DNA from: Brachyspira innocens ATCC 29796
GTDB lineage: Bacteria > Spirochaetota > Brachyspiria > Brachyspirales > Brachyspiraceae
DNA length: 64,000 nucleotides
Direction: 5' to 3'
Assembly: GCF_000384655.1 (NCBI RefSeq)
Contig: NZ_ARQI01000128.1
Span: forward strand, 1-64,000
A model generated the notes under the pieces. The model was given only the letters and a program-made list of their open reading frames with translations. It was not told the DNA's origin and searched no databases. Below are positions 46,671 to 57,494 of the stretch, piece after piece (within the stretch, counting starts at the first letter, position 1; each line of letters opens with the position of its first letter). Both the position numbers and the translations under genes were made by a program.

Positions 46671-46865
46671 ATGAAAACTATATTTTTAGAATATAAGATT
46701 ATTTTTTATTTATTACCCTGTTTTATTCATTTGTTTAAATTAACAAATTTGGAATTTTTTAAAAATCAAGGAATAAAGTTGTTATCTTTAACAATTTTAT
46801 TCCTTTTTTTTATTCCAAAATCAAAAAACTATTATCATAAATTATTTTTAAGGGAGCAAAAATGA
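46671..46865 (+). CDS. pyrB leader peptide (64 residues) spanning an attenuator
   Basis: ATG 46671 lies about 25 nt into the predicted transcript, behind AGGA. The product (MKTIFLEYKIIFYLL onward) is rich in Phe, Ile, Leu and Lys because the RNA is U- and A-rich. The terminator at 46768-46811 lies inside this ORF, and its TGA overlaps the pyrB ATG (ATGA). In E. coli pyrBI, a 44-codon leader works the same way: when UTP is low, RNA polymerase pauses in U-tracts and the translating ribosome disrupts the terminator. I infer a regulatory ORF, not a functional protein. Confidence 0.72.
   Translation: MKTIFLEYKIIFYLLPCFIHLFKLTNLEFFKNQGIKLLSLTILFLFFIPKSKNYYHKLFLREQK
46768..46811 (+). terminator. 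pyrB attenuator (intrinsic terminator in the leader ORF)
   Basis: A 16-bp stem (46768-46783 with 46790-46805, one G-U wobble, core AGGAATAAA/TTTATTCCT) has a 6-nt loop and a run of eight T (46804-46811). It ends about 50 nt before pyrB, so transcription must pass it. Confidence 0.88.
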
Positions 46866-47941
46866 AAAACTTTATATCCATCAAAGAGTTATCAAAAGAA
46901 GAAATTATTGAGGTATTGGACACTGCTAAAAAATTGGATAACACTGACAGTGATGAAAGAAGAAAAATTATGGACGGTAAAATTATGACCAGCATATTCT
47001 TTGAACCTTCCACAAGAACAAGATTATCATTCACTTCAGCAGCTTACAGAATGGGATGTAAAGAATTAGGATTTGACAACCCAGATAAAAGCTCTATAAT
47101 GAAAGGTGAATCTTTGAGAGATACTCTTATAATGGTTTCTGCTTATTCTGATATTATAGTTATGCGTCATAATATAGACGGTGCTGCCAAATTCGCAGAA
47201 GAAGTTACAAATTGCCCTGTTATAAATGCTGGAGACGGCTCTAATGAACACCCTAGCCAAACGCTGCTTGATTTATACACTTTAAGAGATGAACTTGGAA
47301 GTATTGAAAATAAAAAAATAGCTTTTGTAGGGGATACAAAATATGGAAGAACTGTTCATTCATTATCCAAAGCTTTGAAAATGTTTAATGGAGAACTTTA
47401 CTTTGTTTCACCTGATATTATACAAATACCTGACTATATATTAAAAGAATTAGACCAAGCTAAAATAAAATATAAAAAACTTAACAGCTATGAAGAGATA
47501 TTAAAAGATATAGACTGCCTATATATGACAAGGATACAGAAAGAAAGATTTGATAATATTAATGAATACGAAAAAGTAAAAAATGCTTTTAATATATCAA
47601 GAAAAGATATAGAAGGAAAATGCAAAGATAATATGATAATAATGCACCCTCTTCCAAGAGTAGATGAAATTAATATAGACCTAGATAATACTAAATATGC
47701 TAAATATTTTGTACAGGCTAGAAACGGAGTTCCTACAAGAATGGCTATGCTTGCACTTGCTACTGGAATAATAGAGTCAAAAGCAAAAAGAAAAGAAATA
47801 GACTATGAAGTAGTAGAAAATAAAGAAATGGTTTGTACTAACAGTAAATGTGTTACTCACTTTGAACAGACAAAAAATAAAGTAGCAAAAAGAAGTTACG
47901 GAGATTTCTGCTACTACTGTAATAGAGAAATAGGAAAATAA
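46862..47941 (+). CDS. pyrB: Aspartate carbamoyltransferase fused to a PyrI-like zinc module
   Basis: PyrB makes carbamoyl aspartate, the first committed step of pyrimidine synthesis. Carbamoyl-phosphate site STRTR (50-54), HPSQ (130-133) and MHPLPRVDEI are intact. After the usual end (about residue 305-310), a C-terminal extension contains C325-x4-C330 and C350-x2-C353, the same pattern as the zinc domain of the regulatory chain PyrI. No nucleotide-binding allosteric domain of PyrI is present. At 359 residues the protein is about 50 longer than a normal PyrB. It is coupled by ATGA overlap to the leader ORF and followed by pyrC. Confidence 0.95.
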   Translation: MKNFISIKELSKEEIIEVLDTAKKLDNTDSDERRKIMDGKIMTSIFFEPSTRTRLSFTSAAYRMGCKELGFDNPDKSSIMKGESLRDTLIMVSAYSDIIVMRHNIDGAAKFAEEVTNCPVINAGDGSNEHPSQTLLDLYTLRDELGSIENKKIAFVGDTKYGRTVHSLSKALKMFNGELYFVSPDIIQIPDYILKELDQAKIKYKKLNSYEEILKDIDCLYMTRIQKERFDNINEYEKVKNAFNISRKDIEGKCKDNMIIMHPLPRVDEINIDLDNTKYAKYFVQARNGVPTRMAMLALATGIIESKAKRKEIDYEVVENKEMVCTNSKCVTHFEQTKNKVAKRSYGDFCYYCNREIGK

Positions 47942-47962
47942 TATTTTATAATCTAACAATAA

Positions 47963-47999
47963 TTGATAGTAAAAGTATAATTAATGCTTTTATTATCAA
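47963..47999 (+). other. Intercistronic hairpin between pyrB and pyrC
   Basis: TTGATAGTAAAAG (47963-47975) pairs with CTTTTATTATCAA (47987-47999) over 13 bp with one G-U pair. No U-run follows. It may mark RNA processing or stability between the two genes. Confidence 0.5.
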
Positions 48000-48041
48000 A
48001 AATTATCTCTAAACAATCATCAATATAATAAAGGCAGTAAT

Positions 48042-49259
48042 ATGATAATAAAAAATGCTAAAATAATAGAAAGCAGCAATATAGTTTCCATCATAATAAA
48101 AAATGAAAAAATAAAAGAAATAGATTTTGACAATAATTTTCAAAACTATAAAGATGATGATATAATAGACGCTAATTATAATTATGTGATTGCAGGTATA
48201 ATAGATCCTCATGTTCATATGAGAGATCCCTGTCTTACTCAAAAAGAAGATTTTAATTCTGGAAGCAAGGCTGCAGCAAGAGGCGGAGTTACTTCTTTTT
48301 TGGATATGCCTAATACCATACCAAATACTATCACAAAAGAAAATCTAATTGCTAAAAAAAATATGATGATAGGAAAATCTTATGTTGATTATGGTTTTCA
48401 TTTTGGCGGAAGTAAAGCAGATAACAGTGATGATATAAAAAATATTATTAATGATGCAGCATCTACAAAAATATTTTTTAATGCCTCTACTGGAAATATG
48501 CTTGTAGAAGATGATAAAATATTAGAAAATCTATTTGAAAGTTCTAAAATAGTTACAGTACATGCAGAAGATAAAATGGCTGACAAAGCAATAGAAATAG
48601 CTAAAAAAACAAAAACACCATTATATTTATGCCATATATCATTGGAAAGCGAAATCAATTCACTAAAAAAAGCAAAAGATTCTGGAATGGTGATTTATGG
48701 AGAGGCAGCTCCTCATCATTTATTTTTAAATACTGAAGATGTTAATAAAAATGAAAAAAATAAAATGCTTTTAAGAATGAAGCCAGAATTAAGAGAAAAA
48801 TCTGATAATAAAGCATTGTTAAACGCAATATTAGATTCTACAATAGATACTATAGGAACAGATCATGCTCCTCATTTGATAAGCGAAAAATTGCAAAAAC
48901 TTACTTTCGGAGTACCTTCTGTAGAACATTCATTAGAACTAATGCTAAACAAAGTAAATGATGGTACAATGGATTTAAAATTATTAACTAAAATTATGAG
49001 CGAAAATGCTTCAAAAATATTCGGGATAAAAAATAAAGGCATGTTAAAAGAAAATTATGATGCCGATTTAGTAATAATAGATATGAAAGACCATTCTACA
49101 ATAGAAGAAAAAGATATAATTACTAAAGCAGGCTGGTCTCCTTATATAGGTTTTAATAGAGGCGGTAAAGTATTAACTACTATAGTACGCGGAAACAAAG
49201 TATATAATAATGGTATATTTACTGATAAATTTATAGGCAAAGAAATAATTTATAATTAA
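48042..49259 (+). CDS. pyrC: Dihydroorotase
   Basis: PyrC cyclises carbamoyl aspartate to dihydroorotate, the step after PyrB. This is a type I amidohydrolase of 405 residues. The metal ligands are in DPHVHMRDP (about 55-63), the carboxylated-Lys region in STKIFFNAST, His in VTVHAED and CHISLES, and Asp in GTDHAPH. It follows pyrB after 100 bp containing a hairpin, so it is likely cotranscribed and subject to the same attenuator. Confidence 0.94.
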   Translation: MIIKNAKIIESSNIVSIIIKNEKIKEIDFDNNFQNYKDDDIIDANYNYVIAGIIDPHVHMRDPCLTQKEDFNSGSKAAARGGVTSFLDMPNTIPNTITKENLIAKKNMMIGKSYVDYGFHFGGSKADNSDDIKNIINDAASTKIFFNASTGNMLVEDDKILENLFESSKIVTVHAEDKMADKAIEIAKKTKTPLYLCHISLESEINSLKKAKDSGMVIYGEAAPHHLFLNTEDVNKNEKNKMLLRMKPELREKSDNKALLNAILDSTIDTIGTDHAPHLISEKLQKLTFGVPSVEHSLELMLNKVNDGTMDLKLLTKIMSENASKIFGIKNKGMLKENYDADLVIIDMKDHSTIEEKDIITKAGWSPYIGFNRGGKVLTTIVRGNKVYNNGIFTDKFIGKEIIYN

Positions 49260-49293
49260 TTTTTAAAATTATAATTCTAAAAAATAAAAATTA

Positions 49294-50505
49294 TTATCTT
49301 AATTTTATTATGATATCAACTCTTCTATTTTTTTGTCTTCCCTCTGCTGTATCATTAGAAGCGATAGGCTCTTCATCAGCAAGACCTTTATAGGATAATT
49401 TGTCATGCTCAAGATTAGGAAGTATATAATCTGCTACAGATTTAGCTCTCTTTTCTGATAATTCCTGATTATATTCTTTTCTTCCAGTATTATCTGTATG
49501 CCCTTCAACTATAATTTCTCTGTCTGGATAAGTTTCCTTAATAGCTTTTACAATATTATCTATAGTGTTTTTAGCTTCTGCTTTTAATGTGTAAGAATCA
49601 GTATCAAATAAAATCTCTCCAAGTCTTACAACCAACCCTTCTGGAACTGTATCTATAGTAACATTATCATCATCATACAAATCATCTTCTAATTTTTTTC
49701 TATTGTAATCTTCTTCTTCTTTAGTAATAGAGTCATAAATTTTATATGTGCTTATAATATTCATTTTATATTGAAGACTTGCATACGATAATTCTCTGCC
49801 GTATCCGAATAATATCTGATATCTTTCCTGCTGAGAAACTGGAATATTTTTATCCATATCCCAAAGAAAAGTACCATAATTAAATCCGTATATTCTTTCT
49901 GGATACCCTTTTCTTGAAAGTCCAGCCTGAAGTAAATCTTTATCAGTCATAATATGATATTGTATAACAGCATTTCTGCTTCCATCATCATTAGTTTCAA
50001 TATTTGCAAATAAATAGTCTGCTGATAATGCCATAGTAAGATTAGGAGCATTATTTACTTTAATAATCTCAATAGATTCTCTGTTCCAAGATTCTGTAAG
50101 TTTAATTTCATTATCTGGAAAAGTAGGAACATGCCTTACATTTGGCATAAAGTAATTATAAGGCACTTCAAATTTACCATTAGTATGTATAATAAAATCG
50201 CTTGTATACTCTTCGTCAAGATGAAAAACTTTTTCACCTTTCATCATTCTGAAAATTTTAAATACTCCGCTAACTCTGTATCCGCCTTTAGGTGCAATAG
50301 CAATAACAGTTAAATCAACAATATTTCTTTCTTTATATGTACTTGTTAATATACCATTCTCATAATATTCAACATCAGCAGTTTTAACAGATTCTATTCT
50401 TTTACCTTTCTCCAAATTCCAATAGAACTTATGAGTTATTTCAGAAAATACTATACTAAAGAGTAATAGCTGAAATATCAATACAAAAATACTAATTCTT
50501 TTCAT
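49294..50505 (-). CDS. OmpA-family envelope protein
   Basis: A 403-residue secreted protein (signal at about 1-20). The first 260 residues are beta-rich with no family I can name. The C-terminal OmpA peptidoglycan-binding domain (about 290-403) has LFDTDSYTLKAEAKNTIDNI, VEGHTDNTGRKEYNQELSEKRAKSV (by region, about 331-355) and NRRVDI. The Asp and Arg that hold diaminopimelate in homologues are present. It is the distal gene of a minus-strand series and lies 22 bp after the chemoreceptor gene. Confidence 0.88.
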   Translation of the reverse strand: MKRISIFVLIFQLLLFSIVFSEITHKFYWNLEKGKRIESVKTADVEYYENGILTSTYKERNIVDLTVIAIAPKGGYRVSGVFKIFRMMKGEKVFHLDEEYTSDFIIHTNGKFEVPYNYFMPNVRHVPTFPDNEIKLTESWNRESIEIIKVNNAPNLTMALSADYLFANIETNDDGSRNAVIQYHIMTDKDLLQAGLSRKGYPERIYGFNYGTFLWDMDKNIPVSQQERYQILFGYGRELSYASLQYKMNIISTYKIYDSITKEEEDYNRKKLEDDLYDDDNVTIDTVPEGLVVRLGEILFDTDSYTLKAEAKNTIDNIVKAIKETYPDREIIVEGHTDNTGRKEYNQELSEKRAKSVADYILPNLEHDKLSYKGLADEEPIASNDTAEGRQKNRRVDIIIKLR

Positions 50506-50527
50506 AATGAAACTACGTTATTATAAA

Positions 50528-53383
50528 TTATTTATTTTTTACTCTATTACTTTCCTTTCTTAACTCTTTTAACCTTTTCTTTTCTTCTTTAACTCTTTGT
50601 TTTTCTGCCTTACGTTCTAATTTTAATCTAGCTTTATCTACAGAGGCAGTTTTCACTTTATCTTTAGCTATTTCTTCCTCGGTTTTTTCAGTTTTGAAAG
50701 ATATAACTAATTTATAAAGCTGTAAGAATATATATTGAAGTTCTTTAATTCTCTTATCCATAACTTCCATATTATTACTGCTTGTAGTAGAAAGATTAGA
50801 AACATTCTCTATAGAGTTTACAAGCTCTTTCATGTCAGTTTCTGTAGCATTAACAACATTAACAACATCTTCAGCCAATTTATCAACACTAGAAATATTC
50901 TGACTAACAGCCGAACTCATCTGCATTTGTTTAAGAGAAAGCTCCTGAACATCTTCAGTGATATTATTCAAGTTAGTAATATTCATTAAAATTTCACGTC
51001 TTCCTATATCAAGCTCATCATTAGCCCCTGATATAGTAGCTATTAAATCGGCAAGAGTATTAGAACCTTCCAAAATCTTTTCCATAGATTCAGAACTTCT
51101 AAAAGCTAAAGATACCGTTTTATCTATAGCCTGAGTAGTTTCTTCAATAATTTCGTTAATTATTTTAGAGTTCTCACCTGTATCTTCTGCCAATTTTCTA
51201 ATTTTATCAGCAACAACTGTAAAACCTCTTCCATGCTCACCTGCATGTGCTGCTTCTATTGCGGCATTCATAGCCAAAAGGTTTGTCTGTTCAGCAATAT
51301 TATGTATAACTTGAGTAATATTTGTAATCTGTTTAGAATACTCTTTAATACTTTGAATAGAATCTACAACAGATTCACCTATATTACTTCCGTCCTGAGC
51401 TTCTGTATAAAGTATTTTAGCATAATCATTTGCCTTTGTAGCTCCATGGCTTACAGTAACAATATTTGCCATCATTTGCTGTACAGAACTACTTGTTTTA
51501 GATACCGCTTCTGACTGTAGTTTCATTTTATTGTTAATATCATTGATATTTTCTAATAACAACTGAACTGTTTCATTAACTGCGGTAAATCTAGTTCTCT
51601 GCATAAAACTTACTCTAGCAGCATTTGCTGAAGATTCGGCTATTTTATTAGAATTTTCAAGTTCTGTTTCAAATTCCTTATATATGGTATTAAAATCACT
51701 TATACTAATACTAATAGAAGCTCTCATGTTTTGAATATTTCCAGTTAAAGTATAAGCATTGTTTTTTACGCTTACAATAATATTTTTTACTTTATCCAAG
51801 AATTTATTAAAAGAGTGAACCAATTCTCCTGATTCATTATTACTAATAATAGGAAGCCTTATAGTTAAATCTCCTTCACCTTCACTAATAGAATCAGAAA
51901 CATTTTTAGCAAATACAAGGGTTTTTCTTAAAGAAAGAATTAAAGCAAGTATTACTATTAAAAATGCCAATAATCCCAAATAAATTGCTATTGATGATTT
52001 AATGATAGTTTCTCTGAATAATTTATTATTATAAGCATTAGTATGCTGCCACAAATTAATAATATACAAATTATTAAAGATAGAATATTTAATTGCAAAT
52101 TTGTTTGTATTTTTTATAGGAATAATTTTAATATTGCTGATATTATTTCTATAATTATTATTTCTAGTGTCTTTAATATCTGCAGAAACAACCGCATTAT
52201 CTAAATCTCTTTGCATAGCTCCTAAAGCTGCAGGATTATTTGAAGCCTTTATAATATATAAATCGTCTGTTATAAAAATATCCAAATTATTTTTAAAAGC
52301 TATATCGCTCAATATATCCTGATAAACTGAACTTCTCACTTCTAAACTAATCAAACCAATATTTTTATTATTCAATATAATAGGCTCATAAATATAAAAT
52401 ACATCTGAATTAGGTATAATATCAACTATAGAATTAGTACCGTCATACATCTTTGCCAAATTATTTCCAGAAAGATTAGGTCTGAGATTAGTACTTATTG
52501 TAACCAAATTATTTACATCATATTTCCACTCTATAGCTAAATTATTCATACCCTCAGTATTAAGAGATATGTTAATATTATCAAAATCTCTTATAAAAAT
52601 AGAAAAACCAGAAATATTATGATCATTAGCATATCTTGTGCTTAAATATGAAGACAATGTTTCTACATAATTATTTAATGTATAAATATCGCCTCGTATA
52701 ATATTCATATATGTGGATATATTATCTGCAACAGTAACATATTTAGACATACCATCATAAAAATTATTGATAAAATCATTAGCGTAACCTTTTTTCAACA
52801 TCATATCATATTGACTGTCATAAACTATTTCTGATCTGTAATGCAAACCATTAATTAATGTAACAATAAATATCATAGTGGCCATAGAAGTAGGAAGAAA
52901 ACTATAAACCATAGGCAAATAATACTCTTTTCTGCCAGTCTTCTTATATAAAGGTCTTACTAATATATTAAAAAATATAGATGAAAATGTCATAGCTATA
53001 GTAATCAGAAATATTACCATTGTCAGACGTATATTAACTATTTCAAATAATGTAACTCTTTTTGTTAATAGGTGTATAGTATATGATACAATTGCTACCA
53101 AAATTACAGCAATACCTGATTTAATAACAAATATTTTTCCTAATGGTATATACTTTCCTCTTTCTACTTTTAAGCAGTCAAAAAACATACTAATAGGAAT
53201 AACTATCATCAATAGAAGAATAAATAAATATACATAACCTATCAATGAATTTTCCAACTGATAAATAGTTTTTAGTAGGATAGAGTATGAACCTACTGAT
53301 ATGCAGGCCATTATGATAAAAGATATTGGTATATAAAATTTTAATCTTCTTTTTAGTTTATCTTCATTTACTTGAAAAAGCAT
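50528..53383 (-). CDS. Methyl-accepting chemotaxis protein with a multi-pass N-terminus
   Basis: About 951 residues. About five hydrophobic segments fill residues 15-180, followed by a sensor region (about 190-460, Cache-like: [14 protein letters not shown] then [16 protein letters not shown]). One more helix lies at about 465-488, then HAMP ([13 protein letters not shown]) and the signalling domain with the hairpin [25 protein letters not shown] (about 695-720; cited by region). The C-terminus is a Lys/Arg/Glu-rich tail of about 45 residues. A five-helix front module is unusual, since most receptors have one helix before the sensor. ATG 53383 follows AGG. Confidence 0.88.
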   Translation of the reverse strand: MLFQVNEDKLKRRLKFYIPISFIIMACISVGSYSILLKTIYQLENSLIGYVYLFILLLMIVIPISMFFDCLKVERGKYIPLGKIFVIKSGIAVILVAIVSYTIHLLTKRVTLFEIVNIRLTMVIFLITIAMTFSSIFFNILVRPLYKKTGRKEYYLPMVYSFLPTSMATMIFIVTLINGLHYRSEIVYDSQYDMMLKKGYANDFINNFYDGMSKYVTVADNISTYMNIIRGDIYTLNNYVETLSSYLSTRYANDHNISGFSIFIRDFDNINISLNTEGMNNLAIEWKYDVNNLVTISTNLRPNLSGNNLAKMYDGTNSIVDIIPNSDVFYIYEPIILNNKNIGLISLEVRSSVYQDILSDIAFKNNLDIFITDDLYIIKASNNPAALGAMQRDLDNAVVSADIKDTRNNNYRNNISNIKIIPIKNTNKFAIKYSIFNNLYIINLWQHTNAYNNKLFRETIIKSSIAIYLGLLAFLIVILALILSLRKTLVFAKNVSDSISEGEGDLTIRLPIISNNESGELVHSFNKFLDKVKNIIVSVKNNAYTLTGNIQNMRASISISISDFNTIYKEFETELENSNKIAESSANAARVSFMQRTRFTAVNETVQLLLENINDINNKMKLQSEAVSKTSSSVQQMMANIVTVSHGATKANDYAKILYTEAQDGSNIGESVVDSIQSIKEYSKQITNITQVIHNIAEQTNLLAMNAAIEAAHAGEHGRGFTVVADKIRKLAEDTGENSKIINEIIEETTQAIDKTVSLAFRSSESMEKILEGSNTLADLIATISGANDELDIGRREILMNITNLNNITEDVQELSLKQMQMSSAVSQNISSVDKLAEDVVNVVNATETDMKELVNSIENVSNLSTTSSNNMEVMDKRIKELQYIFLQLYKLVISFKTEKTEEEIAKDKVKTASVDKARLKLERKAEKQRVKEEKKRLKELRKESNRVKNK

Positions 53384-53462
53384 ACTATACAACCTATAAA
53401 ATATTTTGAATACTATTTAAACTATCGGTATAATACTATTATTATTTAGCAGTAATAATATA

Positions 53463-54902
<1,440 letters not shown>

Positions 54903-54946
54903 TTATTGTTTTTTTTCATTGTTCCTATTTTATACCTATTAAAAAC

Positions 54947-55876
54947 TTATTCAAGTACCTTTATCATTTCTTTGTGAATTTTTTTATTACTTGCTATATA
55001 TTGTTTTTTTGAAAATATATTATATTCTTTCATATTTATGTTGCTTACCATTCCGCCTGCACGTTTTAGTATAACTGTTCCTGCACATATATCCCAAGGT
55101 GAAAGTCCGTATTCAAAAAATCCGTCTGCAGCTCCTTCAGCTACCATACATATATCAAGTGCCGCAGAACCGTCACGCCTTAATGCCAGACTTCTTTTTA
55201 CCATATTAGCAAAATCTACCATTCTATCATGCAAGAAATCATCATCTACACTGGCATTATAATAAAAACCAGTTATTATCATTGATTCTGCTAGCTTATT
55301 GCTGCTGCTTACTCTAATAACCTTATCATTTTTATAAGCTTTAGATTTTATATGTGCCTTATAAACTGTGTTGGTTAAAGGAGCATAAACAACACCAAGT
55401 ATAGGTATACCTTTATAAGCAAGACCTATTGATACACAATAAAAAGGATATCCATGTACAAAATTACTGGTTCCGTCTATAGGATCTACTATCCAAGTAA
55501 ATTTTTTTTCTTCAGAACTATCTGAAGCACTTGATTCTTCCCCATAAAAACCAAATGTAGGATAGCATTTTAATAAATATTCTCTAATAATCTTTTCATT
55601 TTTTAAATCAACTTCCGTAAATAAATCTGTTTTTCCTTTTTTGGATATACTTTTAGGACAGCCGAAATATTTCAAAGAATATTTACCCGCTTTTACAGCT
55701 GCTTTTTCTGCAGATTTTAAGCATTTATTTAATTTAGATTTTGGAATATCATTTATTTCTTTTAATATATTATTGTATTCTATTTCTTTTTCTGATAATG
55801 ATGTTTTAGGCTTTTCTTTGCTTATAGAAATACCTTTAATACCTTTCATAATTAATGTTATAATATCATCTATCAT
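54947..55876 (-). CDS. Inositol monophosphatase family protein
   Basis: A 309-residue magnesium-dependent, lithium-sensitive-type phosphatase (SuhB/IMPase family). Metal ligands are in FGFYGEES (Glu pair), IVDPIDGTSNF (Asp, Asp) and SPWDICAG (Asp). About 45 extra residues at the N-terminus are charged and helical. The substrate may be inositol or another sugar phosphate. It lies 13 bp downstream of the MCE gene and is probably cotranscribed. Confidence 0.9.
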   Translation of the reverse strand: MIDDIITLIMKGIKGISISKEKPKTSLSEKEIEYNNILKEINDIPKSKLNKCLKSAEKAAVKAGKYSLKYFGCPKSISKKGKTDLFTEVDLKNEKIIREYLLKCYPTFGFYGEESSASDSSEEKKFTWIVDPIDGTSNFVHGYPFYCVSIGLAYKGIPILGVVYAPLTNTVYKAHIKSKAYKNDKVIRVSSSNKLAESMIITGFYYNASVDDDFLHDRMVDFANMVKRSLALRRDGSAALDICMVAEGAADGFFEYGLSPWDICAGTVILKRAGGMVSNINMKEYNIFSKKQYIASNKKIHKEMIKVLE

Positions 55877-55889
55877 TATTATCTCCTAC

Positions 55890-56669
55890 TTATTTCTTTT
55901 CTGTTTCTCTAAATAGTAAAGTTGAAGGATTATCTCTTAATTTTTCACTAAATATTCTCATATTGTTTATTATTTCATTAATATTAGTCTGCAAAGTAGT
56001 ATCTTTCATCACAGCTCCAGCAGTACCTTTTCCATTTTCTACATCTGATATAATATAAGATAAATCCCTAGTTATATTATTAATATGAGATAAACTATCA
56101 TTAACATTTGAAATAGCTTTTGTTATAGTTGTTTCATTAGTACCTATAATATCTGATATCATATTTATAGTCTGTGCCAAATTAGTTATTACTGATGAAA
56201 ACTCCTGAAAATTCAAATCCTTTCCTATATCACCAATAGAACCCAATGTAGTTTCTATACTGAAAGGCTCAACTCCTTTTATTACACTGCCTGCTGCTAT
56301 ACTTGTCATACCAGTAGTTGTAGTAGAAGGAGGAGATACCATTATATACTTCTCTCCAAGTCCTAAACCAACTGTCTGTATAGAAAATTTTGTTCCTTCA
56401 GGTATTACAACTGTTTTATCTGTTATAAATAAAGTTACTCTAATAGTACCATCTGGATTAATACTTATTTTTTCAATAAAACCTATCTGTATACCGCCGC
56501 CTCTATATGAAACTTTACCATTTTCCTGCAAATCACCTATAAATACATAATCCACATAAAGCCTGTATCCGTCTCCTTTTAACTTTATCTTACCAAGAAG
56601 TATTATAGCACCTACAAATAGTACTAAAGTTATGATAAAAAATATACCTAATTTTACTTTATTTTTCAT
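55890..56669 (-). CDS. MlaD-like MCE domain protein
   Basis: A 259-residue protein with one N-terminal membrane helix (about 7-27) and an MCE domain (about 36-115; VSYRGGGIQIGFIEKISI). The remainder is helical and Ile/Asn/Ser-rich. MCE proteins form hexameric rings that carry lipids between membranes. It starts 41 bp after an ATPase of the same system. The permease (MlaE) that normally sits with these genes is not adjacent. Confidence 0.9.
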   Translation of the reverse strand: MKNKVKLGIFFIITLVLFVGAIILLGKIKLKGDGYRLYVDYVFIGDLQENGKVSYRGGGIQIGFIEKISINPDGTIRVTLFITDKTVVIPEGTKFSIQTVGLGLGEKYIMVSPPSTTTTGMTSIAAGSVIKGVEPFSIETTLGSIGDIGKDLNFQEFSSVITNLAQTINMISDIIGTNETTITKAISNVNDSLSHINNITRDLSYIISDVENGKGTAGAVMKDTTLQTNINEIINNMRIFSEKLRDNPSTLLFRETEKK

Positions 56670-56710
56670 AATAGTTTTCCTTATCCTAAAAATTATATAT
56701 AAAAAATGAA

Positions 56711-57493
56711 TTAATCCTTTGGTCTTATACTTTCTATATCTTCACCCTTTTTTGCTATACTGCTCATAAAAAAGAATTTTAAATGAGGGTTATCAGTTTC
56801 ACCCAAATGATCAGGGTCTCCACCCTCAATAATCTGCCCCTTATGAAGCATAACAACTCTGTCTGACATTCTAAACACACTTGTCATATCATGAGTTATA
56901 ACAATACTTGTAACATTAAGAACAGACTGCATTTTTACTATCAAATCATCTATAACCCTAGACATTACAGGGTCTAATCCAGTAGTAGGCTCATCATAAA
57001 GAAGTATTTGAGGATCCATAGCAATAGCACGTGCCAAGCCTACACGTTTTTTCATACCGCCTGAAAGTTCTGAAGGCATTTTATGTTCGATATTGGGCAT
57101 ACCTACCATTTCAAGAACTTCTGCTACTTTTACTTTTATTCTATCTTCAGGCATGTCTTTTTTTATTCTTCTAAGCCCAAAACTTACATTTTCATACACA
57201 TTTAATGAGTCAAATAATGCTGCACCTTGAAAAACCATAGCAAATTTCTTTCTCACTTCTGTAAGTTCATTATCAGAAATTTTATTTATATCCTGCCCGT
57301 CTACAACTATAGATCCAGAATCAGGCTGAAGCAAACCTATTAAATGTTTTATAAGTACACTTTTACCGCATCCTGAATTTCCTATAACAGACAGAGTCTC
57401 GCCTCTATTAACCTTAAGATTAACTCCATTAAGCACTCTTTGAGGTCCAAAAGTCTTATAAACATCTTTTAATTCTATAATAATATCACTCAT
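56711..57493 (-). CDS. MlaF-like ABC transporter ATP-binding protein
   Basis: A 260-residue ATPase. Walker A GNSGCGKSV, Q-loop FQGAALFDSLNVYENV, signature ELSGGMKKRVGLARA and Walker B LLYDEPTTGLDP match the lipid-transport (Mkl/MlaF) subfamily. The C-terminal extension after the H-loop (VVMLHKGQIIEGGDPDHL) is as in MlaF. It begins 1 bp after the manA stop, so translational coupling with manA is likely. Confidence 0.92.
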   Translation of the reverse strand: MSDIIIELKDVYKTFGPQRVLNGVNLKVNRGETLSVIGNSGCGKSVLIKHLIGLLQPDSGSIVVDGQDINKISDNELTEVRKKFAMVFQGAALFDSLNVYENVSFGLRRIKKDMPEDRIKVKVAEVLEMVGMPNIEHKMPSELSGGMKKRVGLARAIAMDPQILLYDEPTTGLDPVMSRVIDDLIVKMQSVLNVTSIVITHDMTSVFRMSDRVVMLHKGQIIEGGDPDHLGETDNPHLKFFFMSSIAKKGEDIESIRPKD

Positions 57494-57494
57494 A

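Noticed and set aside
46560-46861. PyrR-binding attenuator upstream of pyrB
   Set aside because: No recognisable PyrR binding-loop motif was seen; the pyrBI-like translated leader with a U-rich tract and internal terminator fits better.
48009-48242. Tyr/Phe-rich minus-strand ORF at the pyrC start
   Set aside because: Low-complexity shadow of the A-rich pyrC start region; no ribosome site and no conserved motif.
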